46,429 nt of DNA, taken from positions 1 through 46,429 of IMG/VR virus record IMGVR_UViG_3300008266_000205, one strand, 5' to 3'. The stretch comes from a virus. How positions within the stretch are numbered: the first letter of the stretch is position 1; every line of letters begins with the position of its first letter. Made by a program: the position numbers and the translations under genes. Positions 27,526 through 36,606 of this stretch are shown piece by piece. The notes below the pieces were generated by a model. The model ran no database searches and was not told where the DNA came from. It worked only from the letters and a program-made list of their open reading frames with translations.

Positions 27526-28457
27526 GAGAATTGTTTTCTATATATGTTCCAAAATTGTTTAGTTTTTTCTGGGAGAAAGAGTTCAAAACTTTCTAAATAA
27601 TTAAGTAAATTAAGAGTGTTTCTATACCCAATAATTTCATTTTCCATGTTAGTAATTAAATCTTGAACATTACGATCTTGATAAACGGTTGCTTTATTAT
27701 ATATTACTGAATTAGGGAAATAATGTTGTACAATATAAGCACCCCAAATATCATCCATTCTGCCAATATGAGGTAATACAGCATAATAAGGGATTACTTC
27801 ACGAGCTAAAAATGTATTTTGGGAATTAAAAGGTGCTAATTGATTAGAACAAAAAGGTTCAAATTTATCAAATTTAACTATTGGTTTTTTACTCAATCGA
27901 CATATTGCATCAATATCAGGGTCTCCATCCCAAAAATCGGCTTGAATTAATACTTTACGAGTAATTTTACCTTTATATTCAATATTATTTTTTTCAGGTA
28001 CATACTCAATAGGATAACCTCTATGCCAAAGATCATTATGAGTGGTTGGTGAAATAGGGTCAAAAATGTTATATTTATTGTGTTGATAACAATCAACTTC
28101 AACAACTTTATTAACTAATAAATTATCTCCCCAATTATCATAAGGAATATTATCATCATCAACAGTAGCTATAATATCTGCCCCTTGATCATAAGCATAA
28201 ACAAACCCAATATTTCTTCTTTGAATTGTTCTCCATCCTATTATTTCAGATAATTCGGGATATAACGCTGTTTGCGTGTCAGGATGTAGATAAATAAAAT
28301 TATTATAATGTCTTTCTAATAATTCGTACATACCGTGAGGAGTCTTTAAATCCCCAACAACTACAAATGTAAAATCTTTTTTATCTGCAATATCACCAAA
28401 CTTGAGGGTGGCTTGTGTTGGTTCATTAATTGTTGTTGTAATTATAAATTTTTTCAT
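27522..28457 (-). CDS. Glycosyltransferase-like protein (GT-A), 311 aa
   Basis: KKFIITTTINEPTQATLKF, DFTFVVVGDLKTPHGMYEL, then GWRTIQRRNIGFVYAYDQG and ADIIATVDDDNIPYDNWG. The VDDDN is the DXD-like metal/donor site, placed as in the STELLO/GT75-like group. Further on FCSNQLAPFNSQNTFLARE and DIWGAYIVQHYFPN. The start is the ATG at 28457; the longer frame to 28490 would overlap the epimerase. Similar proteins are found in large phages and in plants. The exact reaction is unknown. Confidence 0.78.
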   Translation of the reverse strand: MKKFIITTTINEPTQATLKFGDIADKKDFTFVVVGDLKTPHGMYELLERHYNNFIYLHPDTQTALYPELSEIIGWRTIQRRNIGFVYAYDQGADIIATVDDDNIPYDNWGDNLLVNKVVEVDCYQHNKYNIFDPISPTTHNDLWHRGYPIEYVPEKNNIEYKGKITRKVLIQADFWDGDPDIDAICRLSKKPIVKFDKFEPFCSNQLAPFNSQNTFLAREVIPYYAVLPHIGRMDDIWGAYIVQHYFPNSVIYNKATVYQDRNVQDLITNMENEIIGYRNTLNLLNYLESFELFLPEKTKQFWNIYRKQFS

Positions 28458-28458
28458 A

Positions 28459-29502
28459 TTATTTGTATACTTGTTTGTGAATCCATTCAAATGTTTTTTT
28501 CATACCTTCATAAAGGGGTTTAGTTGGTTCCCATCCCATTTTTTCTTTAAAAAGTTTATTATCTGAGTTTCTACCTCTAACTCCTACAGGACATTTAAAT
28601 CCATATTTGGTTTTAAATTCTTCTCCCATAATGTTTTTAATATATGACCTTTCATTTTTCCCAGCAATAGAAAGGGCCATTTTCGCCAGTTGATTGATAG
28701 TGATCATTTCTTCTGATCCTATATTTACGGGACCTTTAAATTCATCTTGTCTCATAAACTTTAAGATAGCTTTGATACATTCATCAATGTATAAAAATGA
28801 ACGAGTTTGTTTACCATCCCCCCATACTTCAATATATTCATCCATCCCAACCTCAGCTGCTTTACGACACATTGCTGCAGGGGCTTTTTCTTTACCACCA
28901 TCCCAAGTTCCCATAGGTCCAAAAATGTTGTGAAAACGAGCTACCCTAACATCTAAACCATAATTACGACTGAATGCTAAAAATAAACGTTCACTAAATA
29001 ATTTTTCCCAACCATATTCTGAATCAGGGTTAGCTGGGTAAGCTGAAGATTCTTCACAATTTGGGTTTTCAGGGTTCAATTGGTTGTGTTCAGGATACAT
29101 ACAAGCTGACGAACTATAAAATATTTTTTTTATTGAATTTTTAACAGCTTCATTTACAACGTTTAAATTAATTAATGCTGAATTGTGCATTACGTTGGAA
29201 TCATTTTCCCCTGTAAAGATATACCCAGCTCCTCCCATATCTGCTGCTAACTGGTATACTTCGTCAAAGGAATTTACTGTGTCGTATAAAGAAGTTTGAT
29301 TTGGAGCAAACATGATTTTAGATACTAAATTAGGGTCTCTTAAATCCCCACAAATATATTCATCACAAATGTCTTTATGTTCCCAATATTCATGTTTTTC
29401 TTTAATATCTACTATTCTTACCCAAAATCCTTCATCTTTTAATCTTTTTGAAAGGTGTCCTCCAATAAATCCTCCACCCCCTAATACTAATGCTGTTTTC
29501 AT
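28459..29502 (-). CDS. GDP-mannose 3,5-epimerase-like SDR enzyme
   Basis: 347 aa, extended SDR fold. The nucleotide-binding GGGGFIGGHLSKRL is followed by ADMGGAGYIFTGEND, YSSSACMYPEHNQ, SEYGWEKLFSERLF (YxxxK), RFHNIFGPMGTWDGGKEKAP and VWGDGKQTRSFLYIDE. These match the GDP-D-mannose 3,5-epimerase family, including the catalytic Cys in SSAC(M)YPE and Lys in GG(K)EKAPAA. The reaction would turn GDP-D-mannose into GDP-L-galactose (and GDP-L-gulose). It would supply an uncommon sugar to the neighbouring glycosyltransferases. No host-like truncation is seen. Confidence 0.9.
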   Translation of the reverse strand: MKTALVLGGGGFIGGHLSKRLKDEGFWVRIVDIKEKHEYWEHKDICDEYICGDLRDPNLVSKIMFAPNQTSLYDTVNSFDEVYQLAADMGGAGYIFTGENDSNVMHNSALINLNVVNEAVKNSIKKIFYSSSACMYPEHNQLNPENPNCEESSAYPANPDSEYGWEKLFSERLFLAFSRNYGLDVRVARFHNIFGPMGTWDGGKEKAPAAMCRKAAEVGMDEYIEVWGDGKQTRSFLYIDECIKAILKFMRQDEFKGPVNIGSEEMITINQLAKMALSIAGKNERSYIKNIMGEEFKTKYGFKCPVGVRGRNSDNKLFKEKMGWEPTKPLYEGMKKTFEWIHKQVYK

Positions 29503-29523
29503 ATTTATTAATTTATTAATTAA

Positions 29524-30327
29524 TTAATTTATTAAAGTTATATTTTGTTCATGATTATGAAAATGGCAGATACCTTCAATCATTAAATTTTTATGTGACG
29601 GGTCTCCTATTTTGTTTAATTTTATTGTATTACATAGTTTATCGTGGGAATTTTCTGTTAGATAATATTTTTTTAAATTATTTCTTTCCACACATTCTTT
29701 TAAAAATAATTCACAACCCCATCCTTCAATATATTCCCAAATTTTACCATTGTAATTTTGAATAGTTTTCATTTGTTCAAATGTTTCATCAATGTAAGTT
29801 TTATCATTTAAATAATCACATTTAGGTACATTTAAAAAATAAAAATTAGTTTGTGGAAAAAATATATTTCCAAGTACTTTTTTATAATCAAACTCATTTA
29901 AATATAAATCCTTGTAAGATATACCATTTAAATAATAAAAATCAGCATCTTCAATTTCCTTATTTAAAATAGACTCTTCTAGGATTACATCATTGGCTGA
30001 TTTACATAACCATTCTATTTTGCTTAATTTACAATAATCAAATATTAAATTATCTAAATCCGCTGTACCAAAACTATGCCCTCTATTTATGTGGTTATTA
30101 ATGTGAACACAATCAGGAAAATATGTTTTCCATAATTCATTACTTTTTAAAACAACACTTGCATCAAAATAATTTTTATAATTGGTAGCAACTACTATTC
30201 TTTTGAATTCTTTTAAAACAGGTAAATTATAAAGAATATAAGATTCCAATAGATCCAAATCATCTTCCGATGAAATGTAACTTATTGTACCATAAACTGA
30301 TTTATTAATAAGTTGTTTTAAATTCAT
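29524..30327 (-). CDS. Putative glycosyltransferase, 267 aa
   Basis: No family recognised with confidence. TISYISSEDDLDLLESYIL is followed by FKRIVVATNYKNYFDASVV, CVHINNHINRGHSFGTADL and WLCKSANDVILEESIL. The order strand / acceptor / 'FGTADLDN' / 'KSANDV' looks like a GT-A fold with a metal-binding N-D-V. It sits between the epimerase and a methyltransferase in the glycan cassette. C-terminal: EYIEGWGCELFLKECVE and GICHFHNH (His-rich). Functional role inferred from context. Confidence 0.68.
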   Translation of the reverse strand: MNLKQLINKSVYGTISYISSEDDLDLLESYILYNLPVLKEFKRIVVATNYKNYFDASVVLKSNELWKTYFPDCVHINNHINRGHSFGTADLDNLIFDYCKLSKIEWLCKSANDVILEESILNKEIEDADFYYLNGISYKDLYLNEFDYKKVLGNIFFPQTNFYFLNVPKCDYLNDKTYIDETFEQMKTIQNYNGKIWEYIEGWGCELFLKECVERNNLKKYYLTENSHDKLCNTIKLNKIGDPSHKNLMIEGICHFHNHEQNITLIN

Positions 30328-30955
30328 CCCAAGTAATTAAATTTAGTAATTTTTGTCTATCCTCATTAAGATGATTCCAATGAATATGGTTAGATTTAAA
30401 TACAGGTTGTGTATTTATCTTTTTAATTACCCCTACTCCAAAATCAGTATCAATAACACAACAGGGATATGATGGATTGTTGATTTTAAAACTAACAAAT
30501 GCTTTCCAAGTGTCACCATTCCATGCTATGGTTTGTCTTGGTATTAGTTGAGCCTCATAACTTACTGGGTTACAATCATGAAGTAAAATAAATCCACCTT
30601 CAACAATATGGTTTAATGAATTTTGAATGTCTTTTTCTACTTGATCAGCATGGTGTAATCCATCTATAAAAATTATATCGTATTTAATATCATCATGACC
30701 TTTAATTAGTTCAAAAAATTCATCTGATGTTACTGGGTAATTTACCTCTGGTATAACATAACCTTCTGCTCCTGGATCAACACCATCTTTATGGAATGCT
30801 TTGATTTTTCTAATATTTTCACCTTGAAATACCCCTATTTCTAAATAATTAACTAATTTATATTTATCAATCAAATAATTAATTATATCATAGCGTTTTA
30901 TTTCACTATTTATATTTCGGATAACTTCAGGTTCATTTAAATTGTTTTCATACAT
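30305..30955 (-). CDS. Class I SAM-dependent methyltransferase, 216 aa
   Basis: LVNYLEIGVFQGENIRKIKA is motif I (E.G...G), followed by GHDDIKYDIIFIDGLHHADQ, a motif II/III-like FIDG. EGGFILLHDCNPVSYEAQL is the typical end of a small sugar-associated methyltransferase (Methyltransf_24-like). It overlaps both neighbours. Methylation of a sugar hydroxyl is the likeliest reaction, but the substrate is unknown. Confidence 0.84.
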   Translation of the reverse strand: MYENNLNEPEVIRNINSEIKRYDIINYLIDKYKLVNYLEIGVFQGENIRKIKAFHKDGVDPGAEGYVIPEVNYPVTSDEFFELIKGHDDIKYDIIFIDGLHHADQVEKDIQNSLNHIVEGGFILLHDCNPVSYEAQLIPRQTIAWNGDTWKAFVSFKINNPSYPCCVIDTDFGVGVIKKINTQPVFKSNHIHWNHLNEDRQKLLNLITWDEFKTTY

Positions 30956-31811
30956 AATTTAAAACGTATTGAGCTAATTTTTTAGTTGTTAAATTTTCTT
31001 TGGTGTAATTAAATAACTCATCCAATATAACAAAATATTTTTGCTCATCAAAGTTATCTGCTAATTTTCTTGCCTCTATTAATAATTCTTTTGGTAAATT
31101 AGTTAATGTTCTTTTTGGACACAATTCTAAATCAAGAAAATAAGGAATACAGTTGTTGGCCAATATTTCATAGTGTCTCATACAATCCCATCCTGCTTTT
31201 TTCATTGTTATGCCATAGTATGATTTATTATAATCTTCATAATAATTATTTTCAGTATTAAAAATATATCCACTTTGACCAGGAATTATATTTCCATATT
31301 CTTGAGTTTTGTGTAACTTGTTTAATGTTATTTTAACTTCAGGAATAGCAAAATGTATTGGAATGTGTTTATTTTCAACTAATTCCCTTTTAAAATAAGG
31401 GTGTTTTTTGCTTAATGGGTGAATTGAGGTATCATCTGAACCATCAATTAAAAATATTTTATCTGGTTTGTATATTTTTGATACTAAATCATAATAATCT
31501 AAACAACGATTAACGGTACCATAAATAATTAAATCATAAAATTTGTCTTGAATTTTGGATTTAATGTTGGTTCTATCAGTATTGTCTTTTTCTATTAAAA
31601 AAGTTGAAGTAAAACCTTTTCCCCATAACATCTGAGGATTAATTCTATTTTTATTTTCTTTATATAAATGAATTATTGGGGTACTATCAACTACATCTAT
31701 ATTATCTATTTCTGTTAATCCATAAAATAAAAGATCATTTAAATAATCATTTATATAACCCCCACTTCCTTTAATAATAGAATTATGGTTAGTAATATAA
31801 AGAATTTTCAT
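30948..31811 (-). CDS. Probable glycosyltransferase, 287 aa
   Basis: KILYITNHNSIIKGSGGYIN and FYDLIIYGTVNRCLDYYDL, then KIFLIDGSDDTSIHPLSKK. The C-terminal KKAGWDCMRHYEILANNCI with PYFLDLELCPKRTLTNLP is a signature I associate with GT-B type glycosyltransferases of the 'W.C.R.YEILA.GCIP' type. The donor site E(I)L would lie in that helix. Located inside the glycan cassette between two methyltransferases. Not certain, since no standard motif is complete. Confidence 0.72.
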   Translation of the reverse strand: MKILYITNHNSIIKGSGGYINDYLNDLLFYGLTEIDNIDVVDSTPIIHLYKENKNRINPQMLWGKGFTSTFLIEKDNTDRTNIKSKIQDKFYDLIIYGTVNRCLDYYDLVSKIYKPDKIFLIDGSDDTSIHPLSKKHPYFKRELVENKHIPIHFAIPEVKITLNKLHKTQEYGNIIPGQSGYIFNTENNYYEDYNKSYYGITMKKAGWDCMRHYEILANNCIPYFLDLELCPKRTLTNLPKELLIEARKLADNFDEQKYFVILDELFNYTKENLTTKKLAQYVLNYV

Positions 31812-32392
31812 TTTTCATTTACAACAACCCAACAACCTTCCTGTTCTTGTACTTGTAAACCTAAAGGATCAAAAAAATCATGTACTGCCTTTTTCACTTC
31901 AGGACCCCAAGAATAATCATGACCAGCTATTACTCCGGTACCTAATTTGACCTTTGGATACCAAGATTTTATATCATTCAATACATTTTCATAATCATGG
32001 GCCGCATCTATAAAAATGAAATCTAAACTATTGTCTTTATATAAACTTACAGCATCCAATGATGCTTTTCTAATTGGATTAATGATGTGTTTAACTGGTT
32101 CAATATTTTCTAAAAAATGTTTATATAAAAAATCTTTATCTTCTACCAAACCAGGTTCAAAAAACCCACTATTGGGGTCTAAATGTTCTTCTGAACCTTC
32201 CCAAGTATCAATACAATCAAATTTGATTGTTTTACCTTGATTATAAAGTTCAACAGCCATAAAAGCAGCGCTTTTACCTTTCCATACCCCAATTTCTACA
32301 AAGTGGCTTCCATTTGGATAATGGTGTGAAATTTGTTTATACAAATTAGGAAAAGTAAACCACCCATGAATGTTTTCAAAAAAATGTTCCAT
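31808..32392 (-). CDS. Class I SAM-dependent methyltransferase, 194 aa
   Basis: Motif I: FVEIGVWKGKSAAFMAVEL. Then KFDCIDTWEGSEEHLDPN, SLDFIFIDAAHDYENVLND and GTGVIAGHDYSWGPEVKKA. This is the Methyltransf_24 layout with the conserved D(A)AHDY and AGHDY. It probably methylates a sugar or another small molecule in the same pathway as the other methyltransferase. Start overlaps the upstream gene spacing by 2 nt; coupled downstream by ATGA. Confidence 0.86.
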   Translation of the reverse strand: MEHFFENIHGWFTFPNLYKQISHHYPNGSHFVEIGVWKGKSAAFMAVELYNQGKTIKFDCIDTWEGSEEHLDPNSGFFEPGLVEDKDFLYKHFLENIEPVKHIINPIRKASLDAVSLYKDNSLDFIFIDAAHDYENVLNDIKSWYPKVKLGTGVIAGHDYSWGPEVKKAVHDFFDPLGLQVQEQEGCWVVVNEK

Positions 32393-32394
32393 AT

Positions 32395-33042
32395 TTAAAG
32401 TGTATTATAAAATTGATTTTGTTTTTCTTGTTTTTGGATTGTTTTTGGATGATATAAACTAAATTCCTCAATCTCAGGTAAAAAAGCAAATTTTTTATAA
32501 CCTACAATTCTTTCATGAACTTTATTTTCCCATACAATATTTGGAGAATTTCTATAAACTCTCAATTGCCAATCAGGGTAATTAATCCACCCATTTTTAT
32601 CTATCTTCCATCCCCATTTTTCAATATGGGATTCAGTTATACCTTCAACTGTATTGACACGTGGTACCAACATTAAATCTACATCTTGGTTTTGTTCTAA
32701 AATTGAATGTAAATTTTCCATCAAATATTGGTGAGGAAATTCATCAGCATCAAAATTTATAATCCAATCTCCTTCACACATTTCATTCATAAAGTTTTTC
32801 AATTTTGAAAAATCATTATTGAAATCAAAACTATACCATCTAATGGGATGATCTTCTATAGGATTGTAAGTTGTTCCTGGATTGAGTGTTTTTAGATAAT
32901 TATAAACCTCATCAGTTCCATTTATACAGTCATAAATGATTATAATTTCGTCTTTACTTTGTTTATATGTTGTTATAACGTTTATTAAACGCTTAATTTC
33001 ATCAATTTCGGTACATACCGTGATTGCATAAGATATTTTCAT
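32395..33042 (-). CDS. GT2 family glycosyltransferase, 215 aa
   Basis: A short GT-A enzyme: KISYAITVCTEIDEIKRLIN, DEIIIIYDCINGTDEVYNY, then FMNEMCEGDWIINFDADEFP, where FDADEF is the DXD-type donor site. WQLRVYRNSPNIVWENKVHE is a common acceptor block of bacterial GT2 proteins. The last 30 residues (YHPKTIQKQEKQNQFY) are basic. Membrane anchoring not seen. Substrate unknown. Confidence 0.85.
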   Translation of the reverse strand: MKISYAITVCTEIDEIKRLINVITTYKQSKDEIIIIYDCINGTDEVYNYLKTLNPGTTYNPIEDHPIRWYSFDFNNDFSKLKNFMNEMCEGDWIINFDADEFPHQYLMENLHSILEQNQDVDLMLVPRVNTVEGITESHIEKWGWKIDKNGWINYPDWQLRVYRNSPNIVWENKVHERIVGYKKFAFLPEIEEFSLYHPKTIQKQEKQNQFYNTL

Positions 33043-33051
33043 ATATAACGT

Positions 33052-33507
33052 TTATTCAGGTAATACACCAATATAACTTAGGGCATCCATGTAGTTTCTT
33101 TCATCAAATTCTTGCATGGTTGTCATATCCATTCTATTTTTATAGAATTGTCCTGGTTTTCCTGGGATTGGGTATTTTGATTGTTCGGATTCAGTTACAG
33201 GTACAGATTTAACTGCTGCCCATTTCCAATTTCGTATATTATTTCCGTTTGCAAATATCATTCCTTGAGAAGGTATATTAACTGTTGATGGGAACCAAAC
33301 TTTTCCATCATCATCTTTAAAAAGAAGATCTTTATAGAGTTCAGGCAACAATGAAATTTGTTGCTCATAAAATTCTTCTCCTTCTTTCATTAAAGAATTT
33401 GTTGTAAACCCACATCCATAACATATATAGGTTTTAATATTTTCATTTACTTCTTGTACGTAACACGCATCAGAAGAACATCTATTACAATTAATAAGAT
33501 TATCCAT
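33052..33507 (-). CDS. Zinc-ribbon protein, 151 aa
   Basis: Start chosen at the ATG 33507 (MDNLINCNRCSSDACYVQE). A longer frame to 33540 overlaps the glycosyltransferase upstream. INCNRCSSDAC and YICYGCGFTTNS give paired CxxC knuckles. The remainder is aromatic and polar (GMIFANGNNIRNWKWAAVK, YPIPGKPGQFYKNRMDMTT). Its family is also found next to glycosyltransferases and structural genes of T4-like cyanophages. Role unknown. Confidence 0.75.
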   Translation of the reverse strand: MDNLINCNRCSSDACYVQEVNENIKTYICYGCGFTTNSLMKEGEEFYEQQISLLPELYKDLLFKDDDGKVWFPSTVNIPSQGMIFANGNNIRNWKWAAVKSVPVTESEQSKYPIPGKPGQFYKNRMDMTTMQEFDERNYMDALSYIGVLPE

Positions 33508-34813
33508 TTTGTTCAGTTTTAATAAGTTTTGGTAGTTCAATTTTTTTAAGGGTGGGTAGCTTAAGTTTTACTTCCTCTGGAAACTCAGGTACATATTGGG
33601 TTAAGTATTCATCCAATTTTTCTTTCATTTTTCCCCAACTGAAATTGGTTTTGCTATGATATGCTTGACGTTTTGCTTTTTCTGTATAATTTTTGTAATT
33701 TTCAAATACATCTTTTAAATAAAAACCTACTTGTGCCAAATCAGGTGAAAACCACATTGAATCAGGATGTAAAAATTGATTTTGTGTTGATGGATGGACT
33801 TTAGTTAATTGACCTGAAATTAAATTAGTGAATTCAGGATTTAAAAAATCCATATGACCTGACCAACCTGTGGTAATTAATGGTTTTTTAGTTGAAGTAA
33901 ATTCAAGTAATGGGCGACCAAATCCTTCCCCTTTAGTTAAACTAACCATGGCTTTTACTTTGGGGTGATTATAAAGTTCATTCATTTCCTCATCTGTAAA
34001 TTCACCATGTAACAAATAAATGTTAGGTAAATTTTCCGAATTGATAGTGTTTTTAATTTTCTTAATTTTCTTTAAAATTTCTTCTCTATCATTGTATGAG
34101 GAACCTACTTGTGAAGTTTTTAATATTAATGCAGGTTTATTTTGTTTATTTTTAAATGTTTCATAGAAAGCTTTAATCAATAAACCTACGTTTTTTCGAT
34201 CTTCACCAACATCCCCTTGCATGTAATGTCCCACAAACAAATACGCAAATTGTTCTTTAATTGAACTTAAATCAATGTTTTTAACCTGATGAGATTCAAT
34301 TGTTTTATAAATTTCAGTTTGATATCCTTCAAACAAAACATGCATTGGTTTTTTAAGTTCAATTACTTCCTCCAACTGATTTGTTTGTTGGTTTCGTTTT
34401 TCATATTTAGTTTCCTCAAATACTTTTTTGGCATGTTCTGATGAAACCAAATTTAAATCCATTCTATTACATCCTTCTAACCAATCTGCAGCACATATAG
34501 TTGATTCTATACCAGCGGTCATACCTACATTAAATTTCCCTACAGGTTGAAATTCATTAGGTACAGTAATTTGCATCCAAATTTCAGGTTGTTTGGGTAG
34601 TTGATTATTGGGTAAAATATGTTGTTTTAAAAATCCCCATTCATTAGAATTATCTTCTATAAAATTCCAAGGTGTATTACCCCAACGTTGTGGTAATATT
34701 TTCACATTATATTTTTCTGATTCAATAATGGCTTTAACTACATCGCGACTACGACTCCCATAACCACTGTATGTGTCAATTGGGCAACTTATAACAAATA
34801 ATGGTTTATTCAT
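33500..34813 (-). CDS. GT4 family glycosyltransferase, 437 aa
   Basis: A GT-B enzyme. Its N-terminal domain starts KPLFVISCPIDTYSGYGSRS; the acceptor domain includes FNVGMTAGIESTICAADWL. In the C-terminal domain FAYLFVGHYMQGDVGEDRKN leads to NVGLLIKAF and PNIYLLHGEFTDEEMNEL. Then KAMVSLTKGEGFGRPLLEF (E..FGRPLLE) gives the E-x7-E donor motif typical of GT4 enzymes. It is upstream of the zinc-ribbon gene and 18 nt after the other GT4. Likely cytoplasmic. Donor unknown. Confidence 0.9.
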   Translation of the reverse strand: MNKPLFVISCPIDTYSGYGSRSRDVVKAIIESEKYNVKILPQRWGNTPWNFIEDNSNEWGFLKQHILPNNQLPKQPEIWMQITVPNEFQPVGKFNVGMTAGIESTICAADWLEGCNRMDLNLVSSEHAKKVFEETKYEKRNQQTNQLEEVIELKKPMHVLFEGYQTEIYKTIESHQVKNIDLSSIKEQFAYLFVGHYMQGDVGEDRKNVGLLIKAFYETFKNKQNKPALILKTSQVGSSYNDREEILKKIKKIKNTINSENLPNIYLLHGEFTDEEMNELYNHPKVKAMVSLTKGEGFGRPLLEFTSTKKPLITTGWSGHMDFLNPEFTNLISGQLTKVHPSTQNQFLHPDSMWFSPDLAQVGFYLKDVFENYKNYTEKAKRQAYHSKTNFSWGKMKEKLDEYLTQYVPEFPEEVKLKLPTLKKIELPKLIKTEQNG

Positions 34814-34831
34814 ATATGTTTTATTTTTATT

Positions 34832-36325
34832 TTAATAACTTAAATTATGTGTAACTGTTCTATTATTTACTTCATTAACATTAATTAATTCATATTTTTC
34901 ACGAGGACTCCAAGTTGAAAATAGTTGTTCAAAGGCATCAATTACTCTTTGACCTTGAATTTCGGCTGTAAAACCAGCTTCCTCTGAAATTGCCCATTGT
35001 CTACCTTTTAAACCTCTTTCTATTCTTTCGGCCTTAGACATATGATATAATTCTTTGAGTTTAGTGGCTGCATCCTCTGGTCTACAATTATCATCCCAAA
35101 TATAAGGTGTTGGAGGTGAACCTTGTAAATTTCTTGTTAATGGAAATACGGGAAATGCCCATTCACCATGATTTTTATATGTGGCCGTATGGTTTGAAGG
35201 AATTTCTGGATTTGGGGTGAACCAATTTCCATTTTCATCTTCAAATCTCATTTGATCTTGCATCCCACCTGTTACATTTGCAATAAAAGGATTACCTGCT
35301 AACATAGCTTCGGTTAAACTTAATCCCCATCCTTCATTTGAAGTTAACAATATTTGACAATCTGTACTATTGTATAGTAGGTTCATTTGGTATGGACTAA
35401 ATTGAGCATCAGTAAACACAATATTGTATTTTGGGGAAGGAGCTAATGCTTCAATTACAGCCTCCAAATCAGTTCCATGATCATTAACTCGTTCAGAATG
35501 TAACACTAAAACACATTTTTGGGCTTTATCTTTAGGTAAACTATCAATAAAATGCCTGTATGCTAAAATAGTATCTGGGATTTGTTTTCTTCTGATATTT
35601 CTTGAATTAAACAATATAGCAAAATCATATTGTTTTCCTTTAAATAATTTATGTTTAAAGTCTTTTAGTTCTTCATTGTTTTGTTCCAAAGGTTTAAAAA
35701 TATTATGATTTAAACCATGAGGTATATATTTTAGTAATCTAGGAGATGGTTTACCTTTTTCAACTTCAAATGATTCATTTGTATCTAAATCTTTGTAAGA
35801 AACACCTCCATGTTCTAGGACTAATTTATTTATTAGTTTGGTTTGTTTTGAAATACCCATCAACAAATCACATGATTCATAATAAGGTAAGTTCCATAAA
35901 GGTGAAGGAAAATTATCCCAAATATTTAAATACACTATTGGAATATGTTTTCTAATTTCATTTTCAATAGCAAATAACCATACAAAATACCTAGGGTCAG
36001 TAATAATCATTAATGCATCTGGTTTTTCCATTGCAATCAATTGCCTGATAATATCAGGATTTCCATAATCATTTACAGGATACATTATTACAGATGAATC
36101 TGTTAATCCTGAGGTTTCATTTGTGGATTGTGATAAATCAAGTCTTTTTCCTGCTTCAGGATGATTAATACCCCCACCAATACTAACCCAATTGAAATGA
36201 TGGGCTGTGTTTAGGATAACTTCTCTAGCAACAGTAGCAATCCCACTATGTGCGCGAATATCATCTGATATAAAAAGTATTTTTTTCCTTTGATTTTGAG
36301 GTAAATAGGCAAAACGTGTATCCAT
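34832..36325 (-). CDS. GT4 family glycosyltransferase, 497 aa
   Basis: First gene of the glycan operon. QRKKILFISDDIRAHSGIAT opens the N-terminal Rossmann fold, and IVYLNIWDNFPSPLWNLPY and CDLLMGISKQTKLINKLVL complete it. The C-terminal fold has FAILFNSRNIRRKQIPDTIL and CQILLTSNEGWGLSLTEAML, where NEGWGLSLTE is the E-x7-E motif. NVTGGMQDQMRFEDENGNWF then reads like a GT4 donor loop. The start ATG lies 4 bp past the -7 box of P13. At 497 aa it is longer than most GT4 enzymes, with an extra C-terminal helix (SWPRE-like SPREKYELI). Confidence 0.9.
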   Translation of the reverse strand: MDTRFAYLPQNQRKKILFISDDIRAHSGIATVAREVILNTAHHFNWVSIGGGINHPEAGKRLDLSQSTNETSGLTDSSVIMYPVNDYGNPDIIRQLIAMEKPDALMIITDPRYFVWLFAIENEIRKHIPIVYLNIWDNFPSPLWNLPYYESCDLLMGISKQTKLINKLVLEHGGVSYKDLDTNESFEVEKGKPSPRLLKYIPHGLNHNIFKPLEQNNEELKDFKHKLFKGKQYDFAILFNSRNIRRKQIPDTILAYRHFIDSLPKDKAQKCVLVLHSERVNDHGTDLEAVIEALAPSPKYNIVFTDAQFSPYQMNLLYNSTDCQILLTSNEGWGLSLTEAMLAGNPFIANVTGGMQDQMRFEDENGNWFTPNPEIPSNHTATYKNHGEWAFPVFPLTRNLQGSPPTPYIWDDNCRPEDAATKLKELYHMSKAERIERGLKGRQWAISEEAGFTAEIQGQRVIDAFEQLFSTWSPREKYELINVNEVNNRTVTHNLSY

Positions 36326-36329
36326 ATAC

Positions 36330-36362
36330 TATATAATAATAACTTTTTTTTAAATAACCAAG
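36330..36362 (-). promoter_or_regulatory. Promoter P13
   Basis: Minus strand: CTTGG (36358-36362), 19 bp, TATTATATA (36330-36338), a weak -7. Followed within 4 bp by the ATG of the first glycosyltransferase. Assigned because spacing is exact, no other promoter is visible, and the gap ends an operon. Confidence 0.6.
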
Positions 36363-36367
36363 TAATT

Positions 36368-36565
36368 TTAATCTTTTTTTTCTAAATCTGAATTTATGTG
36401 TGAATGTAGGTTTTTACGATAAGTTTCATCTGTTAAATACAAATGCATAGAACGTTCAACAAGTTTTTGAAGTGAAAATTTATATTTTACACAACTTATT
36501 TTGAATTCTTCAAACAAATCATTGGGTACCTTAACGGAGGTCAAACTCATTTCTTTTTTACTCAT
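36368..36565 (-). CDS. Ribbon-helix-helix-like DNA-binding protein, 65 aa
   Basis: MSKKEMSLTSVKVPNDLFEE contains the short beta-strand (SLTSVKVP). Helices NDLFEEFKISCVKYKFSLQ and LVERSMHLYLTDETYRKNL follow, the CopG/Arc order. It may be a transcriptional regulator of the neighbouring operons. It lies between the nuclease gene and promoter P13. AATATATAAAA in front of the ATG may belong to another promoter. Confidence 0.75.
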   Translation of the reverse strand: MSKKEMSLTSVKVPNDLFEEFKISCVKYKFSLQKLVERSMHLYLTDETYRKNLHSHINSDLEKKD

Positions 36566-36606
36566 AATTTTATATATTAATGTTTCTCATATAAATATAT
36601 AAAAAT

